Of a DNA stretch of 64,000 nucleotides, positions 33,054-43,700 are shown one piece after another. Made by a program: the position numbers and the translations under genes. Position 1 is the stretch's first letter; each line of letters begins with the position of its first letter. The notes below the pieces were generated by a model. That model ran no database searches and had not been told where the DNA came from. It worked only from the letters and a program-made list of their open reading frames with translations. The stretch is from Vitellaria paradoxa. Its lineage: Eukaryota > Streptophyta > Magnoliopsida > Ericales > Sapotaceae. Location of the stretch: positions 49,686,372-49,750,371 of the forward strand of contig CM034240.1 of NCBI GenBank assembly GCA_019916065.1, written 5' to 3'.

Positions 33054-33097
<44 letters not shown>
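33054..33097. repeat. (CT)n microsatellite
   Basis: About 22 CT dinucleotides without interruption, downstream of the VHA-A 3' UTR. Confidence 0.95.
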
Positions 33098-33100
<3 letters not shown>

Positions 33101-33191
33101 GTTGACATTACTCGAACAAACCTCTTAAAAGAAAGAATTTTTCATCCCCAAAAATAGCTAAATGTCCTATTATAAAGGATCAACCGCTAAC

Positions 33192-33243
33192 GCCCCCTCC
33201 CCCCCCGGGGGGGCCCCACAAAAAAAAAAAAAAAAAAAAAAAA
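33192..33243. repeat. C/G/A homopolymer cluster
   Basis: A C-run passes into GGGGGGG, then CCCC, then about 25 A residues. This is low complexity in intergenic DNA, and a region where assembly or polymerase error is likely. Confidence 0.8.
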
Positions 33244-33927
33244 CCTTGCATTCTAATTCATGAACAACCAAAGGCAACCATCAATGATGTAATGAACGGA
33301 GAAAGAGACTAACCCAGCCCAACAAAACCTCTCAAGACCCCAACACTCCGGAATCGAGGGGTGATTAGGACTCAGGAGATCTTATTGCACCACTCAAGTC
33401 CTCAGTCCCAATAACCAGATGCCACAAAATTCTTACTGTAGAATCAAATAATAAGAATAATGTTAGCATCCTTCAGAGGGAAAAAAAAAATTGAGCCAGT
33501 AACACATTGGAAATCAAATATTATGCAAATTCAATCTAAAATAATTGAGACACTCTGTTTGGGAATAAGTAGTCAGCTTTTATCTTTTTTAGTTTTTTTT
33601 TTTTGCCCTTTTTTACAGTTTTTTATCACGAAAATTGAATTTTTTTTATTTAACAGTTTTAAGTATGTTATTTGCATTTATAAAAAAGAAAGAAATTACA
33701 AAACAATAATTCTTAATAGAAAAATTCACATATTTGTGAAAAGATTTGATTTTTTGTGATTTTTTTTTATAAATGTGAGTGAAAAAAATAAAAATAGAAA
33801 TCAAAGTCATGAAATAAAACTATGACTACTTAATTTGCAAATGAAGGGTGATCGTCACTATACATATCCTAATCAAATAGATAACAATTAACGAATAAAC
33901 AACAACTAAAAAAATAATAAACTTTAA

Positions 33928-34048
33928 CATGATGTTTGGAGTTGTATAAATTTATAAAAGTTGAAGACTCTTAATTGGTATTGTGAATAAAAAATTTTAA
34001 ATTTATAAAAATTTATAGATTTTCTTGTTAATAGCTCCAAACAGTACC
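33928..34048. mobile_element. Short Tourist-like MITE
   Basis: The element is 121 bp and flanked by TAA at 33925-33927 and 34049-34051. The left end is CATGATGTTTGGAGTTG and the reverse-complemented right end is GGTACTGTTTGGAGCTA. Confidence 0.65.
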
Positions 34049-34326
34049 TAAAATTGAGAAAAAACCCAGACCCAGAAAGAATAAATCCTAGTACCTGGAA
34101 CGCGGCAGGCTTCGTGCAATTGGGTCTTAGACCTGAAACCGACCGACCCTGGAAGGCCTTTTCTTGGTAAATGATTGGATCCAACCGGCCCGATCCGCTG
34201 AAATCTGGATCTTACCGGCGCCGTGAGAAAAGGGGAGGCTAAAACAGGGCGGTGGTGTTAGCCCCTCAAGCGGCAGGTCATTTTATTAATTTCTAGGGCT
34301 TTTGTAGGGTTTTTCGGATTAATAAA

Positions 34327-34610
34327 ATGGATTGGATGCCCCTCAACTGTTCTGATGAACTTTCGACGTCCTCCTCGTCGACAGAGAAGAGACAACGCGG
34401 ACGCCATAACATGGTGGTCGGAGGAATCCAAATCTTGCCTTCAAGCCAATCGAAGCCTTTCTTTAAGCTATCTCGCGCGAAGATGTAAAAAGAGTAATAC
34501 CGACCGAAAATCCCAGAAAGGAAAGAGCAAGACCAGAATCCGTCCGAGAGCCCTCGTCTAGTCAAGTTTTTCCTCGCAGACTCAAGTCCGTGATGCCAAA
34601 CTCAAGAAAG
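34327..34610 (+). pseudogene. Unrecognised broken first-exon-like ORF
   Basis: A GC-richer stretch after a leader-like sequence (TAGGGTTTTTCGG near 34308). ATG at 34327 opens a 53-residue frame starting MDWMPLNCSDELSTSSSS and ending at TAA 34486-34488. From about 34467 the next frame is open with similarly plausible composition (ISREDVKRVIPTENPRKE...) up to a good donor, AAGAAAG followed by GTATCT, at 34610/34611. One reading is a first exon interrupted by a frameshift, real or from sequencing. Alternatives are a 5' leader or upstream ORF of the PPR gene, or a non-coding transcript. I do not recognise the product. Confidence 0.3.
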
Positions 34611-34625
34611 GTATCTCCTTTTTGG

Positions 34626-34666
<41 letters not shown>

Positions 34667-34879
34667 GAGAATCCATAGTACCATTCGAGCAATACGGGCC
34701 TATAGAAGCAAAATTCGTTTTCTAGCCGATGACCCTAATTGCCAATTACGAACAAATAAACTTCTTTAGTACATTGCTTGAAACAGGGATACCCAGATCA
34801 CTATTATATCGGAAACTGTACTTTCAGGTTGAGTCAAGGCTGAATTGATTTCAGAAAGAGAGACCCATACTTGTTTTTG

Positions 34880-34880
<1 letters not shown>

Positions 34881-34944
<64 letters not shown>
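34881..34944. repeat. (CT)n(AT)n compound microsatellite before the PPR start
   Basis: About 15 CT units pass directly into about 17 AT units, broken once by GT, ending 23 bases before the PPR ATG. A second (CT)n(AC)n tract lies at about 34627-34666. The position within the likely promoter or leader of the PPR gene means length changes could affect expression. Confidence 0.9.
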
Positions 34945-34966
34945 CCGGGGCAAGTGAGTACTGGAA

Positions 34967-36925
34967 ATGATATGGAGATGGAGATGGAACTGGAACTGGA
35001 GGAAATCGACGCACGCAGCTTCACATCGAATGGTCAGAGCAGCGTCTTTCTCCTCCTTTCACAGCCGACTTTTATTACCAATTGCAGGTGACATTGGAAA
35101 ACGTCAAGATTTCTGTACGGCAGCAAGCAGACTCACCCCTCAAATTGTGAATTCCACTCTACACAACTGCCCTTCTGATTTGATTGCTCTTAGTTTCTTC
35201 TTGTGGTGTGCTAGGCAACCGGACTACTTTCACAATCAACTCGCGTTTGATCACATGGTCAATGTGCTCTCTCGACTCTTCCAACAGTTGGATACGGTAA
35301 AATCACTTATTAAGCAATTAGAAGTTATTGGTTGCGTCACAAAGCCCCAAACTTTCTTGCTTTTGTTGAGAATTTTCTGGCGTGGAGGAATGCATAACTT
35401 GGTTTTTGAAGCATTTGAAGAAATGTTTTATTGTGGTTATACTCCTAATACGTTTGCTAGAAATATTGTTATGGATGTGTTATTCAAAATTGGGCGGGTT
35501 GATGTGGCCCTTCGAATGTTGCAGGATACACAAGAACCAAATTTCTTGACATTCAGCATCGTGATTGGTAATTTATGCATGCTCAATGATTTGATGAATA
35601 TCCAGGATGTGCTCAGGAAAATGTTGAGAAAGGGGTATTATCTTAATGCCAGAAACTTTTCAGTGGTTCTTAATTGCTTTTGCAAAATGGGTAGGCTGGA
35701 GGAGGCATTGCAACTGTTGGGTCTGATGATTAGTTTGGGAATTCCGCCCTCTGTGAGTGTTTGGAGTATTCTGATTGATGGATTTTGTAAAACTAGAAAA
35801 CTTGTAATGGCAGATTATTTGTTAGAGAAGATGGTTGAGAGTGGGTGTGCACCTAATGTTGTAACATGTACCTCTCTAATTAAGGGTTTTATGGAATCCC
35901 AAATGCCTGACGGGGCATTACGGATCCTAAGTACCATGGAATCTAAAGGGTGTTCCCCTGACTTGGTTCTTTGTAACGTGCTAATACATTGTCTCTCAAA
36001 GCTGGGGAGGTGTGATGATGCAATTGATGTCTTCTTTAGTTTGCCAAAACGAAAACTAGTACCTGACTCTTATACCCTTTGCTCTGTAATGTCAGCTATC
36101 AAAATGTCCAAACAGTTTGCTTCTCTGCCCATACTAATCAGTGGGCATGCTATACAAGCTGACCTAGCTGTATGTAACTCCCTTCTGAGTTATTTCTGTA
36201 GAGCTGGTTATCCATCTGGTGCTGTTGAGTTTTATAATGACATGATAGATCGAGGTTTTATTCCAGATGGGTATAGTTATGCTGGATTACTGAGTGGACT
36301 CTGTGGAACAGGAAGGATTTGTGAGGCAGTTAACATATACCATGCAATTATCAGAAACCAATTTTGTCTTGACCCCCACATTCATACCATAATCATTAAA
36401 GGGCTTGTAAATTCTGGTATGTTTCACAGAGCTATTGGATTGTTTGGGAAAGCCGTTGCACACAAATGCCCGCTTGACGTTGTTTCATACACAGTTGCCA
36501 TCCATGGACTTTTTAGAGGTGGTAGAACTGCTGAGGGTTGTAGTTTGTACAGTCAGATGAAAGAGGTTGGTGTAGCTCCAAATGCACATACATATAAGGT
36601 AATGCTCTCTTGTTTCTGTAAGGAAAGAGACATAAAAATGGTTAGACAGATCCTACGCGAAATGGCTGATGCTGGTATTGAACTGGACTACAGTGCATTT
36701 TATATGATAAGACGACTCCTGTTTAAATCATGGGATTCTTGTTCATTCTTCAATCGATTCATTGAGATGTGCAATTCAGAGCTGGTAATTGATAAGACTA
36801 TGGGGGCACTCTTTCTCAAGGGACTTGCCTTTGGAGTAAATGTTGGCAGTAATGTAGTGGCTGTTTCAGAAGATGACACATCTGGTTCTGATGATATCTC
36901 TGATATGGTTGCTGCAGTGGGTTGA
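34967..36925 (+). CDS. P-class pentatricopeptide repeat protein
   Basis: An intronless 652-residue protein. After a Trp/Arg-rich start (MIWRWRWNWNW) and an Arg/Ser-rich stretch that could be an organelle targeting peptide, residues from about 150 on form roughly 12 consecutive ~35-residue PPR motifs. Typical helices are SVWSILIDGFCKTRKLVMAD, VVTCTSLIKGFMES and HTYKVMLSCFCKERDIKMVR. There is no E or DYW extension, so it is P-class. Such proteins bind organellar RNA sequence-specifically and act in processing, stability or translation. The target cannot be read reliably by eye. It resembles the Arabidopsis protein I remember as At1g16830. ATG 35030 (MVRAASFSS) is an alternative start. The gene lies 2.3 kb downstream of VHA-A in the same orientation and just before a decayed VHA-A fragment. 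Confidence 0.93.
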   Translation: MIWRWRWNWNWRKSTHAASHRMVRAASFSSFHSRLLLPIAGDIGKRQDFCTAASRLTPQIVNSTLHNCPSDLIALSFFLWCARQPDYFHNQLAFDHMVNVLSRLFQQLDTVKSLIKQLEVIGCVTKPQTFLLLLRIFWRGGMHNLVFEAFEEMFYCGYTPNTFARNIVMDVLFKIGRVDVALRMLQDTQEPNFLTFSIVIGNLCMLNDLMNIQDVLRKMLRKGYYLNARNFSVVLNCFCKMGRLEEALQLLGLMISLGIPPSVSVWSILIDGFCKTRKLVMADYLLEKMVESGCAPNVVTCTSLIKGFMESQMPDGALRILSTMESKGCSPDLVLCNVLIHCLSKLGRCDDAIDVFFSLPKRKLVPDSYTLCSVMSAIKMSKQFASLPILISGHAIQADLAVCNSLLSYFCRAGYPSGAVEFYNDMIDRGFIPDGYSYAGLLSGLCGTGRICEAVNIYHAIIRNQFCLDPHIHTIIIKGLVNSGMFHRAIGLFGKAVAHKCPLDVVSYTVAIHGLFRGGRTAEGCSLYSQMKEVGVAPNAHTYKVMLSCFCKERDIKMVRQILREMADAGIELDYSAFYMIRRLLFKSWDSCSFFNRFIEMCNSELVIDKTMGALFLKGLAFGVNVGSNVVAVSEDDTSGSDDISDMVAAVG

Positions 36926-37149
36926 AATATAGTGATGAAAGAACTTGACCATATCTAACTAGATTGTACAACTCCTATTTTGTGAAGCTTATTCAGCCAT
37001 CAATGCCATTGGCTCGATCAGGCTTCTTCAAGGTAACACTAAATATCAGTTATATTTATGGATTAATGTTTTAATCTGAAGCAGAATAGCCTTTGGCATC
37101 AATATTTGTGAAGTTCGCTCTTTCAGTAGCAAGTTATCCTATTCATATT

Positions 37150-38428
37150 ATTTAGGTTGCTCTTTTTATATATGTCAGAGAGTAGCATCAAACATGGCTC
37201 TTTTTGCTTACTGCAGCTGGTCGGAATGGATGCTTTAGCTGAAACAGATAAAATTACCGTAGAGACTGCAAAGCGTTTGAAGGAGGATTATCTTGCCCTA
37301 AATGCATTTACTCTGTAAGTGCCTGAATTGCCACTTAATCTATCTACAACTATTTTCCATTATTTCAATTCTTCGTATTGGCTTTTAAATTTTCATATCT
37401 GTGTTATTCCTGACAACAGGTACAGCAAATTATGCCCCCTCTACAAGTCTGTTTGGCTGATGTGCAACATAATCCATTTATATAATTTGACCAATCAGGT
37501 AAGTTATATCCTGTGTTGTTCTTGTTTATTTTTATTGATTGTCTAATTGGTCTTTATGCTCAGAGGCCCTTTGCTTCTGAGGCATCAATTTTTAGAATGA
37601 TGATGCTACTCATTTACGGGCCTTCTCTGATCATCAGAAACTTCTTCTCATTCATTATTATACTTTCCCTAATTGCCAAGTCAAAGGATGTGAAGAGCTA
37701 AAATATCAGATAGAAAATACAACATAGTGGGTTTTGGATTATCTATACTAGCATTTTTTTTTTTCCATCGGAAAGGGATGTTATTATATGTGTAATTGGG
37801 AGTGAGTTCTGGATTTTCCTAATTGGGATATAATTAATGTGTAATTGGAACTGAGTTTTAACTGTGGATATCATTAATGTGCAGGCAGTGGAATGGGGAA
37901 CTGGTGTGGATGGCCAGAAGATTACTTACACCCTTTGTAAGCATCGGTTAGGAGATCTATTCTACCTCTTGGTGTTACTGAAATGGCAATAGAGGACACT
38001 AGGCTACTGAACATCTATTTCTCTCTCCTCTATCGCTCTCTTCTTTTCTCATTTTCTTCTTCTGTTGTGTGGTAGAAATGCTGCAGTTCTTTCTCTGCTA
38101 ATGTGTACTATGTTGCTTGTCTCAAAAATTTGAGGTTCCAGCTGAAGGGGAGGAAGATCTGGTGGCAAAATTCAGGGAGCGTCATGAGGATCTGAATGCA
38201 GGTTTTTGCAATCTTGAGGATGAAACTCGATGAATCAATATTTGAAGGTAAATTATCCTAGATTCACCCAGAGGAGCTTCAATCTAGGGGGGAAAACAAA
38301 GTACTGTGGTGGTTGCACTATTGCTTTGCATTATTAGAGGAACCAAATGAGATTGTTAGATCCATTCTGTGCTCACTTTATATAGTTATATTTATGTAAT
38401 TTGAGTTGTTCCATCTTATTGGCTTTAT
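37150..38428 (+). pseudogene. Decayed copy of the VHA-A 3' end (exons 17-20)
   Basis: Sequence collinear with VHA-A from just upstream of exon 17 to the 3' UTR. The exon-like blocks are 37217-37314, 37420-37498, 37885-37973 and 38119-38233, with lengths 98, 79, 89 and 115, identical to VHA-A exons 17-20. In the exon 17 block I count 9 differences in 98 bases, and 6 of the 8 altered codons are amino-acid changes. The adjacent intron is about as similar as the exon, which argues for neutral decay. The last intron has lost both splice sites (donor GTAAGT to GTTACT, acceptor CACAG to TGCTT). There is no start codon, no ATP-binding domain and no promoter of its own. Intron retention shows a DNA-level duplication, not a processed retrocopy. 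Confidence 0.93.
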
Positions 38429-38435
38429 AATGCAA

Positions 38436-38478
38436 TGCCCTCTGCCTTCTTCCATAAAAATGATTAGACAGATCCTAC
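38436..38478 (+). pseudogene. Scrap of the PPR gene fused to the VHA-A copy
   Basis: 38453-38478 matches PPR coding positions 36631-36656 at 25 of 26 bases (CATAAAAATG, then one mismatch, then TTAGACAGATCCTAC). The preceding AATGCCCTCTGCCTTCT resembles AATGCTCTCTTGTTTCT at 36601. It begins within about ten bases of where similarity to the VHA-A 3' UTR ends. This is the expected order if a VHA-A-3'/PPR block was duplicated in tandem and the spacer plus most of the second PPR gene was deleted. Confidence 0.7.
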
Positions 38479-38479
38479 A

Positions 38480-40480
38480 ATTTGGCTAGAATTCGGATCT
38501 TTTTTTTTTCTTTTATTTTTTTTTTTCTTGGGACATCAACAAACTGCTTTCTGGTCATTAACCACGATTCTTGGCACTTACAGTCAATCATTTCACTTCC
38601 ATCATTTGGATTTGTTTTGTGCATTTCAGGATTATCTGTACAGAATAGACATTGAAAGGGATTGAAGATCTGAGGCTCCTCTCAGAATTTATTTATTTAT
38701 TTACTTTTTTCCTTGGACAGCAACTCAGGAAGCCATTTTGTGTGATTGACAATTTGAAAAAGAGAGAACAAATTTCTGCTGCTGTGGTGTTTCAAGTGTA
38801 CATCGACCATCTTTTTGTCCTTGAAGAGATGCAAAAATGTTGAAGTAGACAATTCGGTTGGTAGAGCAAAACCTTGCATCTCCAACTAAATCTGACTAGG
38901 ACGGTAGAAGGCCAAAGTCACAAACTCAGCATATTGCAGCAATACATTGTTGTTCCTTTTGTCTTCTGCTTCTGATCTTTAGCTTTAACTGATGTATACC
39001 TCTGCTAGAACGTAGAAGCGGAAAATTTTAGTTGATCTGCACAATTTGTTTTTTTCCAATTTATTAGGTATATTTAAATTTGTTACCTTCTTCCCCAAGT
39101 GAGATTGATTCATTGCTAAACTGAGCTGCTATTTCATGCCAAATTTGATTGAATTATACAAGTTTGACTACAGTCAAACAGTGAGCAAAATAGAGTATCT
39201 TGCCAATTGACTGGATTGATTTGATCAGATGTTTAAAGGGAAAATAAGGTTGATGCAGGAAGACGGTTGATGTTGTTTAAATAGTTAATAATGGGTTGCA
39301 ATTGTAATGAAGCCTCCACCTTGTCCTACTTAATCCATCTAATTTTACTTGTAATAGTTAATCCCTTGTAATTAAGGCTTCGTTTGGAGCCTCAAAAAAA
39401 TCCTAAAAAACTCAAAAGTTGACACAATTTGCCGCTCTCACATCCGCCAAAAAATTTGAAATGCCGTTGGAATGCACTATTTTGGTCCGTTCTAACGGAT
39501 TTTACCAAAATTCAAAAAAAAGTGATCTGACACGTGTACAAAAAATACACAAAACTCTAAAATTTTTTAAAATCTTTCACTAAAATTTTGATACGTGGCA
39601 CTTTATATAATTTTTAACAATTTTATATCAAATCAAATATAAACATTCAACAATCATTACACAATAATTTCAAAATATATTTTTGAAAACTTTTGAATTT
39701 GGTTGGGACTCCAAACGCACCCTAAGTTTTAATTGTAATAGTTAGCCTCCTATAAGCTAAATTTCACTTTTGTTCTTATGTTAATAATTGTTAAGAAAAT
39801 TAACCCAAAAAAATGGCACAGGTAAATAATTTGATAGGTGCATTGTATTTTTTTATTTATAGATTTAAGGAAAGCATATTTTTTTATTTATAAATTTGTC
39901 GAGTACACCAAAATAGTACTTGATTATAACTATAAGTGTTGACTCGTACGGTTTTAACCTATAGGGATTAGAGTAAAATTTAATGTAAACTACTGGAATG
40001 ATTTACGTACTTTACCTAATATTTACTAATCACAGGTTTTACAATTTTTCGTTTATAAAAATTAATTTATTTTAATTATATTAATTTATTAATAAAATAG
40101 AAAAATTGTGACATTATTTAACATAAAAATTTTATCACGCATGGTGCGGGTTTACTGAGAATTTCTTTCAATTGTGTATGTACGATTTGAGAACTAATAC
40201 GTTCATATTTTGGTATTTTCTAAATAAAATACTTGTTTGTAACTTAGCAGATAAAATACATACCGAAAAAAGTGAGTATTTTTTTTTTATCAATAATATA
40301 GAAAAAAATACAATTTTTTAAAAATAATTACCCCTTACAATGGTCACGTTGTCAATTAGTGAAAAAATAAATCCAAACAGACCTTCACATCAAATCAGCA
40401 TTGCAAGGCACATGCTTGTTTATTATGTATTTTAGAATGCATGCTATGGAGGAAACGTGAAAATTGTACAAGCGGAGCGC
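38480..40480. other. Intergenic spacer between PPR scrap and MED8 3' end
   Basis: No supported gene. The transcripts of the flanking genes converge here. One well-bounded MITE lies at 39376-39722; the rest is unremarkable AT-rich sequence. The right end should include the MED8 3' UTR, with TTTATT (AATAAA on the minus strand) at 40419-40424 as a weak poly(A) candidate. Confidence 0.6.
39376..39722. mobile_element. Tourist-like MITE
   Basis: The element is 347 bp with TAA on both sides (39373-39375 and 39723-39725). The left end is GGCTTCGTTTGGAGCCTC and the reverse-complemented right end is GGGTGCGTTTGGAGTCCC. Confidence 0.8.
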
Positions 40481-40736
40481 CTCTTAAATCAACGGAGAAC
40501 CAAAAACGATAGGCAAGCATGACCATAAAGCATCGAAGTACAGGGTGTAATGGTTCTCATATATGAATTAGCATTGCAATGAAACTGCTTTCTGAAGGTG
40601 CTTCCCATGAAATGCAGGCTATGACGGCTGCTGCTAAGATGCTGCAGTTGCTGCTGCTGCTCTCTCTCTCTCTCCCCCTCTCTCTCTCTCTCTCGAAAAT
40701 TCACATCCCAATTCACAAATTCAAGTGCAGTTTACA

Positions 40737-43700
40737 TCACTGTTGGTTTTGCTGTCTCTGCTGCTGAAAGTCTGGATGATTCTGTGTTGCATTCTGGAGG
40801 GGAACCATGCCGGGTTGTAGATTCTGAGCATTTTGCGGCATGTTTCCAAATGTACCTTGTGAACCAAGTTGTTGCTGCTGCTGCTGCTGGAGATTGGGCA
40901 TCATAATGCGGGGATTGGCTGCTCCCATGTTGAACACTACGAGGAAACTCATCAACAAAGTTTAGTCATTCAAGTTCATCTTCATAATTTAAAAACTACA
41001 CTGAACAATGGCACGATCAATCAATGTGTCTGATGACTGCAATAATCCCTTTTCTTTCTAAACAAAACACACAACACCTTACCAAAAAAAAAAACAAAAC
41101 AAAACGCACAACACCTTATTCCACGATAAGTTGTAAAGGAAGGTTTTACACAAAAAAGAACACATTTCTTACTCTGATCACTCAGCATTTGGTGAGTCCG
41201 ATTGCCACCAGATAATCCAAGCTGACAAGTGAGCATTAGAAAATAAATCAGGGCTGCGATCAATGACGACGACGACGACAACAACAACAACAATAATAAT
41301 AATAGTAATAATAAATAACATATATGAAATAGTTGGACCTTGTCATACATCAATAAGACCATTAACTATTTTGCTAACTAATCTTCACAAAACAAACAGC
41401 AGAAAAAAATACGTATTATGAAATGACCTCCCACTTCCTCAAATAATTTGCAGAACTCCATTTCCTCTAAGAACTGAACAAAGTATTCTGTTATCTAAAG
41501 AAAACACCCCTCTCCAAAAAAAACACCACCCGCGCATAGAATACCCTGCATGTGCTGTTGAGAAAGGGTGCAGCAGCTGTACTTTTCTTTACACTGCTTT
41601 GTCTCCATGATTTTTTAACCATGCATGAACTCCTTCATCTCCATGATTTTTTAACCACGGAATCTCATCCACCCCTCTCGATCACCCTCTTCCTCCTGCT
41701 GCCACCCTCCATCCCCAGTCGACCACCCCCAACCCTGTTTCACCCTCACCCAATTGCCACCTCCAAGCCTCTCCCCTGTGGGGGTGACCCTGTTCCCCTT
41801 ACTGCACCTCCCAGCATTCACCCACCCCAGCCGATCACCATCACTCCGATCAAGTACACCCCCAGCCCCACATCACCCCCTCACCCAACCGCCACTTCCC
41901 AGCCTTTCCCACACCAGTACACACCCCCTAGCTCAGTGTAAATTGCAAGGGTACTAATTGTATCTAAACCAATTTCCTATTTATTTATTATTATTATTTT
42001 TTTTTTTTTGGCTAAGTAACCAATTTTCTATTTTCATTTGTGAAAATGTGTGCTTTTGGGACTTGGGAGTCGCTGATGATCAAATATACAGAGATTTTAA
42101 CATAAATGCAAAGTTTAGAGAGACACAAACCAACAGCATCCTAAACCCCATCCTACTTTTAGGCCAATTCCCCTTTGTACTACCAAAAAGTGAGATTCTT
42201 CCCCATCCAGGTATGCTTCAGAAAGAATGGCATTGCCCTGGTCAAAATTTTAATACAAGCATCGTAACCCATTCAATAAGGATTGAACCATGTTATTGAG
42301 TCCTATGCCCTCAGTGATCTGATCAAAAAACATAAATGGATATGATGTCAAAGCCACCTTGATTTTGAATAGCCTCTGACTACTGAATAGATGTCAGCAT
42401 GTCAAGAAAATTACCCATAATTGTGTTAACTAGGACAGTATTAGTGATTTCCCCATTGATACAGGCTATCGAGTGAAACCCCAAAATCATCAATTAGGGG
42501 ATGGCACCTTATTGCCATCTGTTCATACTCCTACAATTTTTTGGCTATGAAAGCATTGTCCAGGAAACAAAGAGAGACAGGTAATGCCAATCAAAAACTG
42601 ACCTGCACTCTTGGCAGAAGAGATTGTGATGACATGGTAGCTGACATGTTTGAAATCTATCATGTACAAAAGAAAATATGCATCAGATTGCAACAGCATA
42701 GCATTCTCTCCAATGTTGATAGAATATCGCAGTGAAGAACATTTTGGCAAAGATATAATTTTTTTTTTGGCGATAAATAATGTAAATGAATTTATTAATA
42801 GAGGACATCGAGGGGATGCCACCCAATTACAACACATTATTTATGATTATATTCTCAACAAAAGATAAAAAGCAATCTAAATGGGGATCAATGCCATCCG
42901 AAATCCACCTATACAAATAAGACATCAAAACTCCAGTTACTAAGTAAAAGAAAATTCCTTGAAAATTTATTCTATTCCGCTCCGTCCAAATCAATCAAAT
43001 AATGCATAATGGCACTAATCCCCATGCCTTTTTTTCTTTTTATTTATTTATTTTTTCAGGCAGTCCGCTACTACACTGCTCAAACCATTTGTCTTGCAGT
43101 CTTAGGAAGAACCCAAGCTACTGCAGAATGTGAAAGAAGCAAGTCGCAACCTTTGTCTTGCAATCATGTTCACGCAAAATAAGTACTGAATATTTATACC
43201 TGACCAAAGTAGAAATCATCACAAGTTTAAATAGCTACTCAATTAGAAAAGAAAAATTATGTGACGAGGCAACTATTCAATTTGAACAGATAAAACAATA
43301 GAATGGAACAAGTACAGTATGACTGACCATTTGGGTATTTGGAGTACCCTGCGCAGCATTGAACAATGCACTATTGGCAGGGCTAGAAAACTGGTTTAAA
43401 TGACGATTCAGCGGATTCCCCTGGTTGAGTTGACCTTGACCAATGCCATGCTGAATGTGTCCAGAAGGCAGCTGCCTACCTTGGAATTGCTGGGAGCCCA
43501 GCTGGGGAGAGAATTGCATCTGATGCTGACCCTGTAACTGGTAACCAGAGAGAATTGACCAAGCAATTAATACAGAACTTGCAACACAAGTCCATCAAAA
43601 TCCTCATGGATATATGCAATTGCATCATCATAGATGTGTAAGTAACTTTAAACTATAAATGCTATGATTCTATCTTGACATAAGAGAAAGTTGCGGGCCC

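Noticed and set aside
37217..38233. Second functional V-ATPase subunit A gene
   Set aside because: Only the last four exons are present, the final intron has lost both splice sites, and no promoter, start codon or nucleotide-binding domain is present.
41552..41941. 129-residue Pro/Ser/His-rich open frame on the plus strand
   Set aside because: It comes from a C-rich low-complexity tract within a MED8 intron. There is no domain, and composition explains the open frame.
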